DNA of 64,000 nt from Eubacteriales bacterium. GTDB taxonomy: Bacteria; Bacillota; Clostridia; Lachnospirales; Lachnospiraceae. The translations under genes and the position numbers were made by a program. Below, one piece after another: positions 33,740 to 42,420 of this stretch (positions are counted from its first letter, which is position 1; every line of letters begins with the position of its first letter). The notes under the pieces were generated by a model that did not search any database, was not told the origin of the DNA, and saw only the letters and a program-made list of their open reading frames with translations. The stretch covers positions 186,001 through 250,000 of the forward strand of contig JAUNOY010000002.1 in assembly GCA_030536995.1 (NCBI GenBank), written 5' to 3'.

Positions 33740-34618
33740 ATGCAGGGGAAAATCATAAAAGGTATCGCCGGATTTTATTATATCCACGCAGAAAACAATG
33801 AGGTATATGAATGTAAGGCGAAAGGAATTTTCCGTAAGGATAATCAAAAGCCGCTGGTAGGGGACAATGTGGAAATCGAAATTCTGGACGAGAAGGAGAA
33901 GGTGGGAAATATTACAGCCATCCTTCCCAGAAGGAATGCTCTTATCCGCCCGGCAGTGGCAAATGTTGATCAGGCTTTTGTCATTTTTGCAATGGAGAAT
34001 CCGAAACCGAATTTTCTGCTTCTTGACAGATTTCTGATCATGATGGAGCAGCAGGGAGTGCCGGCTGTAATCTGTCTTAACAAAAAAGACCTGGCAGCAC
34101 AGGAGGAACTGGAGTTTCTCTGTGAGACATATAAAGGATGCGGATACCATGTAATTCTTTCCAGTGCTCTCAAAGGTGAGGGGCTGGAAGAAATCAGACA
34201 GATACTCAGAGGGAAGACTACAGTTGTAGCAGGTCCCTCCGGTGTCGGGAAATCCTCTCTGACCAATGCACTCCAGGAGGGAGTGCAGATGGAGACAGGA
34301 GAGATAAGCAGAAAACTGAAAAGAGGACGTCATACGACGAGACATTCTCAGGTGATTCCGGTGGAAGCGGATACCTATCTGGTTGATACACCGGGATTTT
34401 CATCCCTATATCTTACAGATATGGAAGAGCAGGAATTGAAGGATTATTTTCCGGAATTTCGTGAATATGAGGGGAAATGCAGATTTCAGGGCTGCAGACA
34501 TATTCACGAGCCGCAGTGTGCGGTAAAAGAAGCCCTGGACAATCACAAGATCAGTCAGCTCAGGTATGAGGACTATCTTGGGCTTTACGAAGAATTGAAA
34601 GAGAAAAGGAGATACTAG
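33740..34618 (+). CDS. rsgA: Ribosome small-subunit GTPase
   Basis: A late 30S assembly factor whose GTPase activity is stimulated by ribosomes. The 292-residue protein has an OB fold (1-70), then G motifs in the order that defines this permuted GTPase family: NKKD first, then GPSGVGKSSLTNAL (near 164), then DTPGFSS, and a zinc site CRFQGCRHIHEPQC. It is in its usual place after prkC and before rpe. Confidence 0.95.
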   Translation: MQGKIIKGIAGFYYIHAENNEVYECKAKGIFRKDNQKPLVGDNVEIEILDEKEKVGNITAILPRRNALIRPAVANVDQAFVIFAMENPKPNFLLLDRFLIMMEQQGVPAVICLNKKDLAAQEELEFLCETYKGCGYHVILSSALKGEGLEEIRQILRGKTTVVAGPSGVGKSSLTNALQEGVQMETGEISRKLKRGRHTTRHSQVIPVEADTYLVDTPGFSSLYLTDMEEQELKDYFPEFREYEGKCRFQGCRHIHEPQCAVKEALDNHKISQLRYEDYLGLYEELKEKRRY

Positions 34619-34622
34619 CTAG

Positions 34623-35291
34623 ATGATGTATCAGTTATGCCCTTCAATATTGGCAGCAGATTTTAACAGACTGGGGGAGCAGATTAAAACCTTAGAAGCA
34701 GAAGGTGTGGAGTGGCTCCACATTGATGTTATGGACGGTGATTTCGTACCGAGCATATCTTTTGGAATGCCGGTAATCAAATCTATTCGTAAAGAATCAA
34801 AAATGTTTTTTGATGTTCATTTGATGGTAACGGAACCTGAGAGATATATTCAGGATTTTGTAAACTGTGGAGCAGATTCTATTACTGTACATGCAGAGGC
34901 ATGTGAGGATCTGGACAGAACAGTAGAGCAGATTAAGGACTCAGGAGTAAAGGTTGGCGTATCTATAAAGCCGGCAACACCTGTAAATGACATCAGTCAT
35001 CTTCTTCCGGATATTGATATGGTCCTTATTATGACTGTACAGCCGGGCTTCGGAGGTCAGAAGTATATGGATGAATGTACAGAAAAAATCCGAGAAGTTC
35101 GTGAACTGATCAGTAGAGAAGAGTTAGATGTTGATGTGGAAGTCGATGGCGGAATTGCAGATGGTACACTGGAGACAGTAATAGAAGCAGGTGCAAATAT
35201 TATCGTTGCAGGTTCTTATGTTTTTAATGGAGACATTCAGACAAATGTGAAAAAAATCCTTACAAAGATGAATGAACTCAGCGAGGAATAA
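34623..35291 (+). CDS. rpe: Ribulose-phosphate 3-epimerase
   Basis: Interconverts ribulose-5-phosphate and xylulose-5-phosphate in the pentose phosphate pathway. The 222-residue TIM barrel shows PSILAADFNRLGEQI, LHIDVMDGDFVP, DVHLMV, MTVQPGFGGQKYM and VDGGIADGT. Two adjacent ATGs (34623 and 34626) could start it. Confidence 0.96.
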   Translation: MMYQLCPSILAADFNRLGEQIKTLEAEGVEWLHIDVMDGDFVPSISFGMPVIKSIRKESKMFFDVHLMVTEPERYIQDFVNCGADSITVHAEACEDLDRTVEQIKDSGVKVGVSIKPATPVNDISHLLPDIDMVLIMTVQPGFGGQKYMDECTEKIREVRELISREELDVDVEVDGGIADGTLETVIEAGANIIVAGSYVFNGDIQTNVKKILTKMNELSEE

Positions 35292-35306
35292 ATAACGAGG
35301 AACAGT

Positions 35307-35978
35307 ATGATAGATACAGTGATCGTAAGCGGGGGCAATATCCAGACAGATTTTGCCCTCGATTTTTTAAAGAAAATACAGGAAAAACAAAAAGTAGAAG
35401 AACTTCATTTTATTGCGGCAGACAAGGGACTGGAGTTTTTTATGAAAACAGGACTGGCTCCTAATGAGGCAGTGGGAGATTTTGACAGCCTTTCAGATGA
35501 GGGAAAAGAATATCTTTTGTCTCACGAGGAAATTCAGGTGAAAAAATTAATGCCTGAGAAAGACGATTCGGATACTCAGTCTGCTCTCCGTCTTGCAGTG
35601 GAACGAGGAGCGAAAGAGGTTCTTATACTGGGAGCTACGGGAACTAGACTGGATCATGTGATGGCTAACATGGAACTTCTTTTGCTGGGGAAGGAACTGG
35701 GGATTTCAGTAGCTATAACAGATGTCAATAATTACATATGTCTTGCAGATAAGGAAACATTGATAAAAAAAGAGGAACAATTCGGAAAATATGTTTCCTT
35801 TTTCCCCATGGGAGGAGATGTAATGGGACTGACTCTGGAGGGATTTTATTACCCTTTAAAGGACTATCATCTTACAGCAAGAGACTGTGGATTGACTGTG
35901 AGCAATGAAATAAAGGAAGAAGTAGGAAAAATTTCCTATGATTCCGGTTATTTGATGATGATCATGTCAAGAGACTGA
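35307..35978 (+). CDS. thiN: Thiamine pyrophosphokinase
   Basis: Converts thiamine to thiamine diphosphate using ATP. The 223-residue protein shows AADKGLEFF, AVGDFDSLSDEG, PEKDDSDTQSALRLA and LGATGTRLDHVMANMELL, the family metal and nucleotide motifs. It is the last gene of the priA-to-thiN run, followed by a terminator. Confidence 0.94.
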   Translation: MIDTVIVSGGNIQTDFALDFLKKIQEKQKVEELHFIAADKGLEFFMKTGLAPNEAVGDFDSLSDEGKEYLLSHEEIQVKKLMPEKDDSDTQSALRLAVERGAKEVLILGATGTRLDHVMANMELLLLGKELGISVAITDVNNYICLADKETLIKKEEQFGKYVSFFPMGGDVMGLTLEGFYYPLKDYHLTARDCGLTVSNEIKEEVGKISYDSGYLMMIMSRD

Positions 35979-35984
35979 ATAGGA

Positions 35985-36033
35985 AAAACTCCGATAATTT
36001 TTGGAATTAACCAGATATTATCGGAGTTTTTTT
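35985..36033. terminator. Bidirectional terminator after thiN
   Basis: AAAACTCCGATAAT (35985-35998) pairs with ATTATCGGAGTTTT (36017-36030), continuing to T7. The left A-tract gives a T-run for the convergent metallophosphoesterase gene. Confidence 0.92.
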
Positions 36034-36075
36034 GTTTGGTCGGTTTGGGGCAGAAGATGTAGAAGAATGGGAGAA

Positions 36076-36840
36076 CTATAAAAAAGAATACTCTTTGACA
36101 AAAAATTGAAAATCTGGCTTTTCCATAGAAGCGGTAATAAGACTGCCTACTTCTATCGTGGAAAGGGGAAGATTCTTCTGATAACGTATGAGCTGACACC
36201 CCCAGAACGATTCGGGAGAAGCGGGGGTAAATGCGCAGCCGTTTTCAGAAAGAGCATTTCCAAAATGGGAAACGTAAGGGGAATTAGGATGGATGTGTCC
36301 GCTGAGAATCAGGCTGCAATTTTTGACCATAGTCTTCATACTGGGGAGAGGGTTTATGAGATACGGAGGATGGTGCATAATAAGTACACTGTTTTCGGGA
36401 AGCGTCAGTGATAGTTCCGGTACAAGAACAGCGTGATCACAAAGCGCAGGAGTAGTTTGCGTGCAGGTGTTTAGGGAAAATATGGAGATGCCGTCTATAC
36501 AAAGGCTGTGGCATTCAATTCCCATACGTGTCAAAAAATTTTTATACTCTTTAAATGAATTCCGGGAGCCTGTATATTCTCCGTCATGATTTCCTTCACA
36601 GGCAATTGTCTGGGCACCGGAAAGCTTTGTTTCTTTAAATAACATTTGAATACAGGCTTCTGATAATTGAAATTCCTGCCTGATACCATGATATCCAAAA
36701 TCCCCGGTCAGGGTGATGACATCCGGTTTCCAGTCTGATGGAAGTCCGGAAAGTGCTTTTAACATACACTCAAAGCGAAAGAGAAAGTTTTCCGGATTGT
36801 GAATATCAGCATGTATGTCAGTCAGATGTAAGATGATCAT
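36076..36840 (-). CDS. Calcineurin-like metallophosphoesterase
   Basis: A 254-residue cytosolic hydrolase with the dimetal motifs in order: LHLTDIHADIH (DxH), TLTGDFGYHG (GD), ACEGNHDGEY (GNHD), MHHPPY and LSGHIHPNSP (GHxH). The substrate may be a phosphodiester or phosphomonoester. AAGGAGAA precedes the ATG. It is divergent from an AT-rich sugar ABC set that ends with an inositol-monophosphatase-like enzyme, which suggests a shared theme of phosphate-ester breakdown; that link is inference. Confidence 0.88.
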   Translation of the reverse strand: MIILHLTDIHADIHNPENFLFRFECMLKALSGLPSDWKPDVITLTGDFGYHGIRQEFQLSEACIQMLFKETKLSGAQTIACEGNHDGEYTGSRNSFKEYKNFLTRMGIECHSLCIDGISIFSLNTCTQTTPALCDHAVLVPELSLTLPENSVLIMHHPPYLINPLPSMKTMVKNCSLILSGHIHPNSPYVSHFGNALSENGCAFTPASPESFWGCQLIRYQKNLPLSTIEVGSLITASMEKPDFQFFVKEYSFL

Positions 36841-36886
36841 AAATATATTCTCCTTAATGTGTAATGATGTTGAGACGAAAGATATT

Positions 36887-36900
36887 TGGAAATGGTTTCA
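36887..36900. promoter_or_regulatory. Possible cre (CcpA) site
   Basis: TGGAAATGGTTTCA matches the cre consensus at all fixed positions except one (T in place of the central C). It lies between the divergent metallophosphoesterase and sugar ABC genes, where catabolite control would be expected. Confidence 0.35.
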
Positions 36901-37123
36901 TGTCTTATGTTTCCCATCTCATTATATAAAACAAAATTGATTTAATCTATCCACTTATTGTTAAAAGTAATTCAGGAAAATTAGAAAATTTCAAGGATTT
37001 ACTGTCAGAAAATTTTACAAAGTTTTACTTTGTCGGGATAGATGAAGAAAAGTACCCCATGATAAGATAAAAGCACAAACTGTCAGACAGATATGAAAGA
37101 AAGGAAATATAACAAGGTTTGCT

Positions 37124-37969
37124 ATGAAAATAAAGAGGAAAAATATATGGATTACCGGAGCAAAGGCAGTAGCCGGAGGCATCATTTTAATTATTGCATT
37201 GTTTCCTATATATTGGTTATTACTCATGGCCATACGCCCGGCAAATCAAAATATGGAGGCCATATCTTTGATTCCAAGGGGGATTACATTTCAATATTTC
37301 AGACAGCTTTTTCAGGATAAAGGATTTGATGTGGCATTGAAAAACAGTTTGATTAATTCGATTGTTTCATTGTTTTTTTCACTGGTATTAGGACTTTGCA
37401 CCAGTTATGTACTGGCAAGAAAAAGATTTGATTTTCCTGTGAGAAAGCCAATGACAGGATGGATTTTTCTGATTCGTATTCTTCCTCCGGTTGCTTTTAT
37501 TATTCCGTTATATATTATTTTTGGAAAATTAGGAATTTTAGAAACAAGACTACCTATTATCCTGGCTTGCATTTTAATTAATCTTCCACTGGTAATTTGG
37601 TTTATGCTTACTTTCTTTAAGGATGTTCCGGAAGAAATGGAAGAAAGCGCAAAAATGGATGGGGCATCTGAGTGGCAGATTTTCTTTAAGATTATTTTGC
37701 CGCTTGTGTTACCGGGGATAGCAGCGGTTGCCATGTTATCTTTTATGTATTCCTGGAATGAATATACATATAGCATAATTTTGACCCGTTCGCCTAAAAA
37801 TTACACCATTCCGCTGGCTTTGGCGGTATTGAATACAGAAGATAACGTCACAAACTTTGGATTGGTTTCAGCAGGAGGAATTACATCTTTCCTTCCAATG
37901 GCATTATTTGTTTTATTCGCACAGAATTATCTGATCAGCGGACTTTCAAGCGGTGCGGTAAAAGAGTGA
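37124..37969 (+). CDS. Sugar-type ABC transporter permease (MalG family)
   Basis: A 281-residue inner-membrane subunit with six membrane segments. The EAA loop EESAKMDGASEWQIFFKIIL and the YSWNEYTYSIILT segment are typical of the MalG/CUT1 family. It is the first of three transporter genes, an unusual order because the binding-protein gene usually leads. No ATPase gene is in the set, so a shared MsmK-like ATPase elsewhere is probably used. An AAGG ribosome site lies 6 nt before the ATG. Confidence 0.92.
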   Translation: MKIKRKNIWITGAKAVAGGIILIIALFPIYWLLLMAIRPANQNMEAISLIPRGITFQYFRQLFQDKGFDVALKNSLINSIVSLFFSLVLGLCTSYVLARKRFDFPVRKPMTGWIFLIRILPPVAFIIPLYIIFGKLGILETRLPIILACILINLPLVIWFMLTFFKDVPEEMEESAKMDGASEWQIFFKIILPLVLPGIAAVAMLSFMYSWNEYTYSIILTRSPKNYTIPLALAVLNTEDNVTNFGLVSAGGITSFLPMALFVLFAQNYLISGLSSGAVKE

Positions 37970-38038
37970 AAATCGGAATATATCATATTTCGTTTTCGAT
38001 ATATAAAAACAAAAATACTTTTTCATGGAGGAACAAAC

Positions 38039-39277
38039 ATGACCTTAAAAAAACTGATAACAAGTGTTTTATGCATGACCTTAGCAACAACCGTAGTGCC
38101 GTCAGCTGTAAATGTTTATGCTGCTGGCAAAAAAGAGGGAGAACCGACAAAAATGACTCTGATTCTTCGAGGAGGAAGCTATGCAGATGTATTAAAAGCA
38201 GCTCTTCCCCAATTTGAAGAGGAAAATAATTGTGAAATTGAAACTTTGGATATGTCTTTTGATGATCTTCATACAGGCATTACTTTAGACGCGGCAAACA
38301 AAGAGGGGACTTATGATCTCTGCATGGTAGATGGAAGCTGGATGGCAGAATTCACCGAAAATAATGTACTGGCAAACCTTTCCGAGATGGGATATACCTT
38401 TGACGAAGATATTATTCCAAATACAACCACAATATGTAAAAAAGATGAGGATATTTATCTGGCTCCTTATTTTGGTAACGTTACGGTTTTATTATATAAT
38501 AAAGCGAATGTAGAAGAAGCGGGATATAAACCAGAGGATATCAAGACTTTGGAAGATCTCATGAATGTGGCAAAAGCGGAAAAAGAGGCCGGAAAAAACG
38601 GATTTGCTTATCGTGGAGATACACCGGATAATATTGTTTCGGACTTCCTTCCGGTTCTTTTGGCAAACGGCGGCTGGGTAGTAGATGAGAACAATCAGCC
38701 AACAATTAACACACCGGAATTCAAGCAGGCAGTGGAGTACTATACAGAATTAATTGGCACGGGAATGGCTATGTCCAAGGATGATGTCAGTGCATCTATT
38801 GATAACGGTTCCTCCGCATTGGCAATCGGATGGCCGGGATGGTATGTACCGTCTGCTGACAGTGCTGCAAATTATATGGTAAGCCCGACAGCTGTAAAAG
38901 AAGGCGCAGAAACCTATAACACTTCGGAATATGGAACATGGTGCCTTGGAATTCCGGCAAACAGCCCGAATCCGGATCTTGCAATGAAGCTTCTTCAGTA
39001 TATTATGAGCCCTGAGGTGCAGCTGGAAAGTGTGAAAAATGGAGGTGTTCCATGTCGCTACAGCGTTTTGAAAAATGAGGAAATCTTAAAAGATTACCCG
39101 CATCTTTCTACAGTATGTGATGCTTTAGATCAGGGTGTGTATCGTCCGGCTATTGCAGAATGGACAGAGTTTACAAATATTCTCGGTGCAGAAATGGGAA
39201 ATATTATAGCCGGGACAAAAACTGTAGATCAGGGGCTTAAGGATGCACAGGATCAGTTGGAAAATCTAATGGCCTAA
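38039..39277 (+). CDS. Extracellular solute-binding protein, family 1 (sugar type)
   Basis: A 412-residue CUT1 binding protein. Residues 1-29 form a signal peptide ending in VYA-A; as in the other binding proteins of this window there is no lipobox. The mature part shows TKMTLILRGGSYADVL, the lobe-crossing YDLCMVDGSWMAEF and LAPYFGNVTVLLYNK, and SALAIGWPGWYVP. The family takes up sugars, polyols or glycerol-3-phosphate-like esters; the substrate is not clear. It lies between the two permease genes, with GGAGG before the ATG. Confidence 0.92.
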   Translation: MTLKKLITSVLCMTLATTVVPSAVNVYAAGKKEGEPTKMTLILRGGSYADVLKAALPQFEEENNCEIETLDMSFDDLHTGITLDAANKEGTYDLCMVDGSWMAEFTENNVLANLSEMGYTFDEDIIPNTTTICKKDEDIYLAPYFGNVTVLLYNKANVEEAGYKPEDIKTLEDLMNVAKAEKEAGKNGFAYRGDTPDNIVSDFLPVLLANGGWVVDENNQPTINTPEFKQAVEYYTELIGTGMAMSKDDVSASIDNGSSALAIGWPGWYVPSADSAANYMVSPTAVKEGAETYNTSEYGTWCLGIPANSPNPDLAMKLLQYIMSPEVQLESVKNGGVPCRYSVLKNEEILKDYPHLSTVCDALDQGVYRPAIAEWTEFTNILGAEMGNIIAGTKTVDQGLKDAQDQLENLMA

Positions 39278-39294
39278 GTACAGAGAGGATCTTT

Positions 39295-40182
39295 ATGAAA
39301 AAACAGAGTGCAAAGAGACAGGGCTGTAAAGCCCTGTTTGCTTATGAGATGACAGTGCCGGCTATGGCTGTTATACTGGTTATGACGGTGTATCCTGTTA
39401 TTTTTACTGTATTATATAGTTTTACTGATTACAATTATTTAAAGGGAACATATTCCTGGATTGGTCTGAAAAATTATAAGGATTTGTTTTCCAATGCTTT
39501 TTTCCGCCAGTCTGTCTGGAACACAATTTTATTTACCTTAATTGCGGTTGCAGTTGAAATTGTGCTGGGACTTCTTTTGGCATTGTATGTAAACAGTCTG
39601 AAAAAAGGAAAAAAAATTTTTCGGACACTGGTACTGCTTCCTTATCTCCTTCCGGCTGTAACTGTTGCATTAATCTGGAGAATGATGCTTTCACCTAACT
39701 ATGGAATTGTGACACACATTATTGAAGATTTGGGGATTCCCTCATATAACTGGTTTTACGATATGAAAACAGCCTTCGGAACGATTCTTGTGATTGACAT
39801 ATGGCAAAATACACCTTTTGCATTTCTTTTGATTTATGCATGTCTTCAAGGGGTTTCTGAAAGTCAGAAGGAGGCCGCGGCAATTGACGGTGCAGGATAT
39901 GTTCAGACCTTTCGTTATGTTGTTTTCCCGAATATTTCAGGAGGAGTTGCTCTATGTGCCATGCTTCGTACGATTGATACCTTTAGGCTGTTTGAAAAGG
40001 TAAATATTTTGACAGGGGGAGGTCCGGCGGGATCGACTTCTACGATTACTCAGTTTATGTACACTTATGGAATTAAAACCCTGAAATTTGGTTTTGCAAG
40101 TGCCAGTTCCCTTGTAATGACGATACTTGTATTGGTTCTGTCGGCAGGATATGTGAAAAAGGCAATTTCTGCAAATGAATGA
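39295..40182 (+). CDS. Sugar-type ABC transporter permease (MalF family)
   Basis: A 295-residue permease with six membrane segments, the partner of the MalG-type subunit at 37124. It shows MTVYPVIFTVLYSFTDYN at the N-terminus and the EAA loop KEAAAIDGAGYVQTFRYVVF. It follows the binding-protein gene by 17 bp and precedes the phosphatase gene by 34 bp, so the four genes form one operon. Confidence 0.93.
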   Translation: MKKQSAKRQGCKALFAYEMTVPAMAVILVMTVYPVIFTVLYSFTDYNYLKGTYSWIGLKNYKDLFSNAFFRQSVWNTILFTLIAVAVEIVLGLLLALYVNSLKKGKKIFRTLVLLPYLLPAVTVALIWRMMLSPNYGIVTHIIEDLGIPSYNWFYDMKTAFGTILVIDIWQNTPFAFLLIYACLQGVSESQKEAAAIDGAGYVQTFRYVVFPNISGGVALCAMLRTIDTFRLFEKVNILTGGGPAGSTSTITQFMYTYGIKTLKFGFASASSLVMTILVLVLSAGYVKKAISANE

Positions 40183-40216
40183 TCCGCAGGAGAGCAAGAA
40201 AGGCGTATAAGAAATT

Positions 40217-40981
40217 ATGAAAATAGAAATGGAAAAATTAGAAGAGATTGTAAAAACAGCAGGCGCCATGTTTATGAATCGCAAAAGTGCAGGAGAAATT
40301 TCTCAAAAAGGAAAAGCTGATTTTGTAACAGCAGTGGACATGCAGGTGCAATCGTATATGCAGGAAAGGCTGAAACTGGAATTTCCGGAAATTCAGTTTA
40401 TGGGAGAAGAAAAACAAAATGGAAATATCGATTTCTCTTATCCCGTATGGATTTTAGATCCTGTTGACGGTACAACAAATCTGATTCATGATATGAGAAT
40501 CAGCGTATTATCCCTGGCGCTATGGGGTGGGGAAAATATTGAGCTGGGAATCATATACAGACCTTATGCAGAGGAGTTCTTCTATGCAGAAAAAGGAAAA
40601 GGGGCTTTCTTAAACGGAGAACAGATTCATGTAAGTACCGCGAAAACCATAGAAGAAGGCTTGATTGCAGTAGGGACAAGTCCTTACCAAAAGGAGTGTG
40701 CAAAAGAGAATTTCGAACTTTTTAAAAATATCTTTGTGCAATGTGAAGATATCAGATGTTTGGGGTCTGCAGCATTTTCGCTGGCCTGTGTAGCCTCCGG
40801 ACGTCTGGACGGATATTTGGAAAGAGGATTAAAGCCATGGGATTTTGCAGCTGGTCTGCTTCTGGTACAGGAAGCAGGAGGAGAAGTGACAAATTATAAG
40901 GGAGAAAATATTTGCGCTGTAGAAATTTCGGATATTGTTGCCGGGAACGGAAACATTGGGTGGAATGAGCTGGTAATATGA
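40217..40981 (+). CDS. Inositol monophosphatase family protein
   Basis: A 254-residue magnesium-dependent phosphomonoesterase (IMPase/SuhB superfamily). Key motifs are FMGEEK (metal glutamate), WILDPVDGTTNLIHDM (the signature), GIIYRPYAEEFFYAEKGKGAF and KPWDFAAGLLLVQEAGG. Family substrates include inositol, glycerol and sugar phosphates. As the last gene of the ABC operon it may remove phosphate from the imported compound or its metabolite. The operon ends at the hairpin 41041-41081. Confidence 0.92.
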   Translation: MKIEMEKLEEIVKTAGAMFMNRKSAGEISQKGKADFVTAVDMQVQSYMQERLKLEFPEIQFMGEEKQNGNIDFSYPVWILDPVDGTTNLIHDMRISVLSLALWGGENIELGIIYRPYAEEFFYAEKGKGAFLNGEQIHVSTAKTIEEGLIAVGTSPYQKECAKENFELFKNIFVQCEDIRCLGSAAFSLACVASGRLDGYLERGLKPWDFAAGLLLVQEAGGEVTNYKGENICAVEISDIVAGNGNIGWNELVI

Positions 40982-41040
40982 AGAATGCAGATAGTCAGGA
41001 TATCAGGAAAGTATGAAAAATATCTGATAAGAAAAGTAGA

Positions 41041-41081
41041 AACCATAGGATTTCAATTAGGAAGTTCTATGGTTATTTTTT
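41041..41081 (+). terminator. Terminator of the ABC-phosphatase operon
   Basis: AACCATAG (41041-41048) pairs with CTATGGTT (41067-41074), followed by A and T6. It lies inside an apparent 69-codon open frame, which argues that the frame is not a gene. Confidence 0.75.
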
Positions 41082-41181
41082 GTATTTTCGCTTACCGGAT
41101 ATGCTGGGGGCTTTTATTGCCAGGGGGGTGCGTTTGGTTATTAAAATTCAGGAGCAAGAAAAGGGAAATTGAAACTGAATA

Positions 41182-41210
41182 TTCACAAAGATAAAATGGT
41201 ATGGTATAAT
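41182..41210 (+). promoter_or_regulatory. Promoter of ychF-lgt
   Basis: TTCACA (41182-41187), 17 bp, then an extended -10, TGG-TATAAT (41202-41210). This leaves a leader of about 95 nt before ychF. Confidence 0.7.
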
Positions 41211-41311
41211 AGAAAATACTGTATTATGGCTTTTTTTCGAGAAGAAATACAGGTAAAATCTGAAAAAAATTAATTACCATATTATAGGAATATTAGGAGG
41301 AAATAGAGAAA

Positions 41312-42409
41312 ATGAAACTTGGTATCGTAGGTTTACCTAATGTAGGAAAAAGTACATTGTTTAATTCTTTGACAAAAGCAGGAGCAGAGTCTGCAAACTA
41401 TCCGTTCTGTACGATTGACCCGAATGTGGGCGTTGTAACAGTACCGGATGAGAGACTGAAGCTTCTCGGGGATTTCTATCATTCTAAAAAAGTGACCCCA
41501 GCAGTAATTGAATTCGTAGATATTGCAGGGCTTGTGAAAGGCGCTTCCAAGGGAGAAGGTCTTGGAAACCAGTTCCTTGCAAATATTCGTGAGGTGGATG
41601 CGATTGTCCATGTTGTACGCTGCTTCGAGGATTCCAATGTCATTCATGTGGATGGATGCATTGACCCTCTTCGTGATATTGAAACTATCAATCTGGAGTT
41701 AATTTTCTCAGATTTGGAAATTCTTGAGAGACGAATCGCAAAAGTAACAAAGACAGCCCGTATGGATAAAGAAGCAGCAAAAGAACTTGACTTCCTTGAG
41801 ACGGTAAAGAAGCATCTGGAAGACGGACAGATGGCAATTTCCATGGAACTGGAGTCAGAGGATGAAGAAGGATGGATGGGAACTTATAATCTCCTTACAT
41901 GGAAACCGGTGATCTATGCTGCGAATGTTACGGAAGATGATCTTGCAGATGACGGTGCATCCAATGCTCATGTGGAGTCAGTTCGTAAATTTGCGGCAGA
42001 ACAGAACAGTGAGATTTTTGTGATTTGCGCACAGATTGAACAGGAAATCGCAGAGCTTGATGACGATGAGAAGAAGATGTTTCTGGAGGATCTTGGGCTT
42101 ACAGAATCAGGTCTTGAGAAGCTTGTACGTGCAAGCTATCATCTCCTTGGTCTTATGAGTTTCCTGACATCAGGAGAAGACGAGACAAGGGCATGGACCA
42201 TTAAAATTGGAACGAAGGCTCCTCAGGCTGCAGGAAAAATTCACACAGATTTCGAAAGAGGCTTTATTAAGGCTGAAGTTGTCAATTATCAGGATCTTCT
42301 GGATTGTGGTTCTTATGCAGGCGCCAGAGAAAAAGGTCTGGTACGAATGGAAGGGAAAGAATACGTTGTTCAGGACGGCGATGTGATTCTGTTCAGATTT
42401 AACGTATAA
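41312..42409 (+). CDS. ychF: Redox-regulated ATPase/GTPase YchF (OLA1 family)
   Basis: A 365-residue Obg-related P-loop NTPase that prefers ATP and associates with ribosomes. It shows [15 protein letters not shown] (residues 6-20), [18 protein letters not shown], a coiled-coil middle part and the C-terminal TGS domain ([28 protein letters not shown]). Its length is standard. It lies 11 bp ahead of lgt. Confidence 0.96.
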   Translation: MKLGIVGLPNVGKSTLFNSLTKAGAESANYPFCTIDPNVGVVTVPDERLKLLGDFYHSKKVTPAVIEFVDIAGLVKGASKGEGLGNQFLANIREVDAIVHVVRCFEDSNVIHVDGCIDPLRDIETINLELIFSDLEILERRIAKVTKTARMDKEAAKELDFLETVKKHLEDGQMAISMELESEDEEGWMGTYNLLTWKPVIYAANVTEDDLADDGASNAHVESVRKFAAEQNSEIFVICAQIEQEIAELDDDEKKMFLEDLGLTESGLEKLVRASYHLLGLMSFLTSGEDETRAWTIKIGTKAPQAAGKIHTDFERGFIKAEVVNYQDLLDCGSYAGAREKGLVRMEGKEYVVQDGDVILFRFNV

Positions 42410-42420
42410 ACAGGTGATGT

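Noticed and set aside
33740-34618. RsgA as a second novel circular permutation
   Set aside because: The permuted order of GTPase motifs is the known, normal state of this family.
40985-41194. A 69-codon frame after the inositol-phosphatase-like gene
   Set aside because: It contains the operon terminator (41041-41081), has no ribosome site and no family resemblance.
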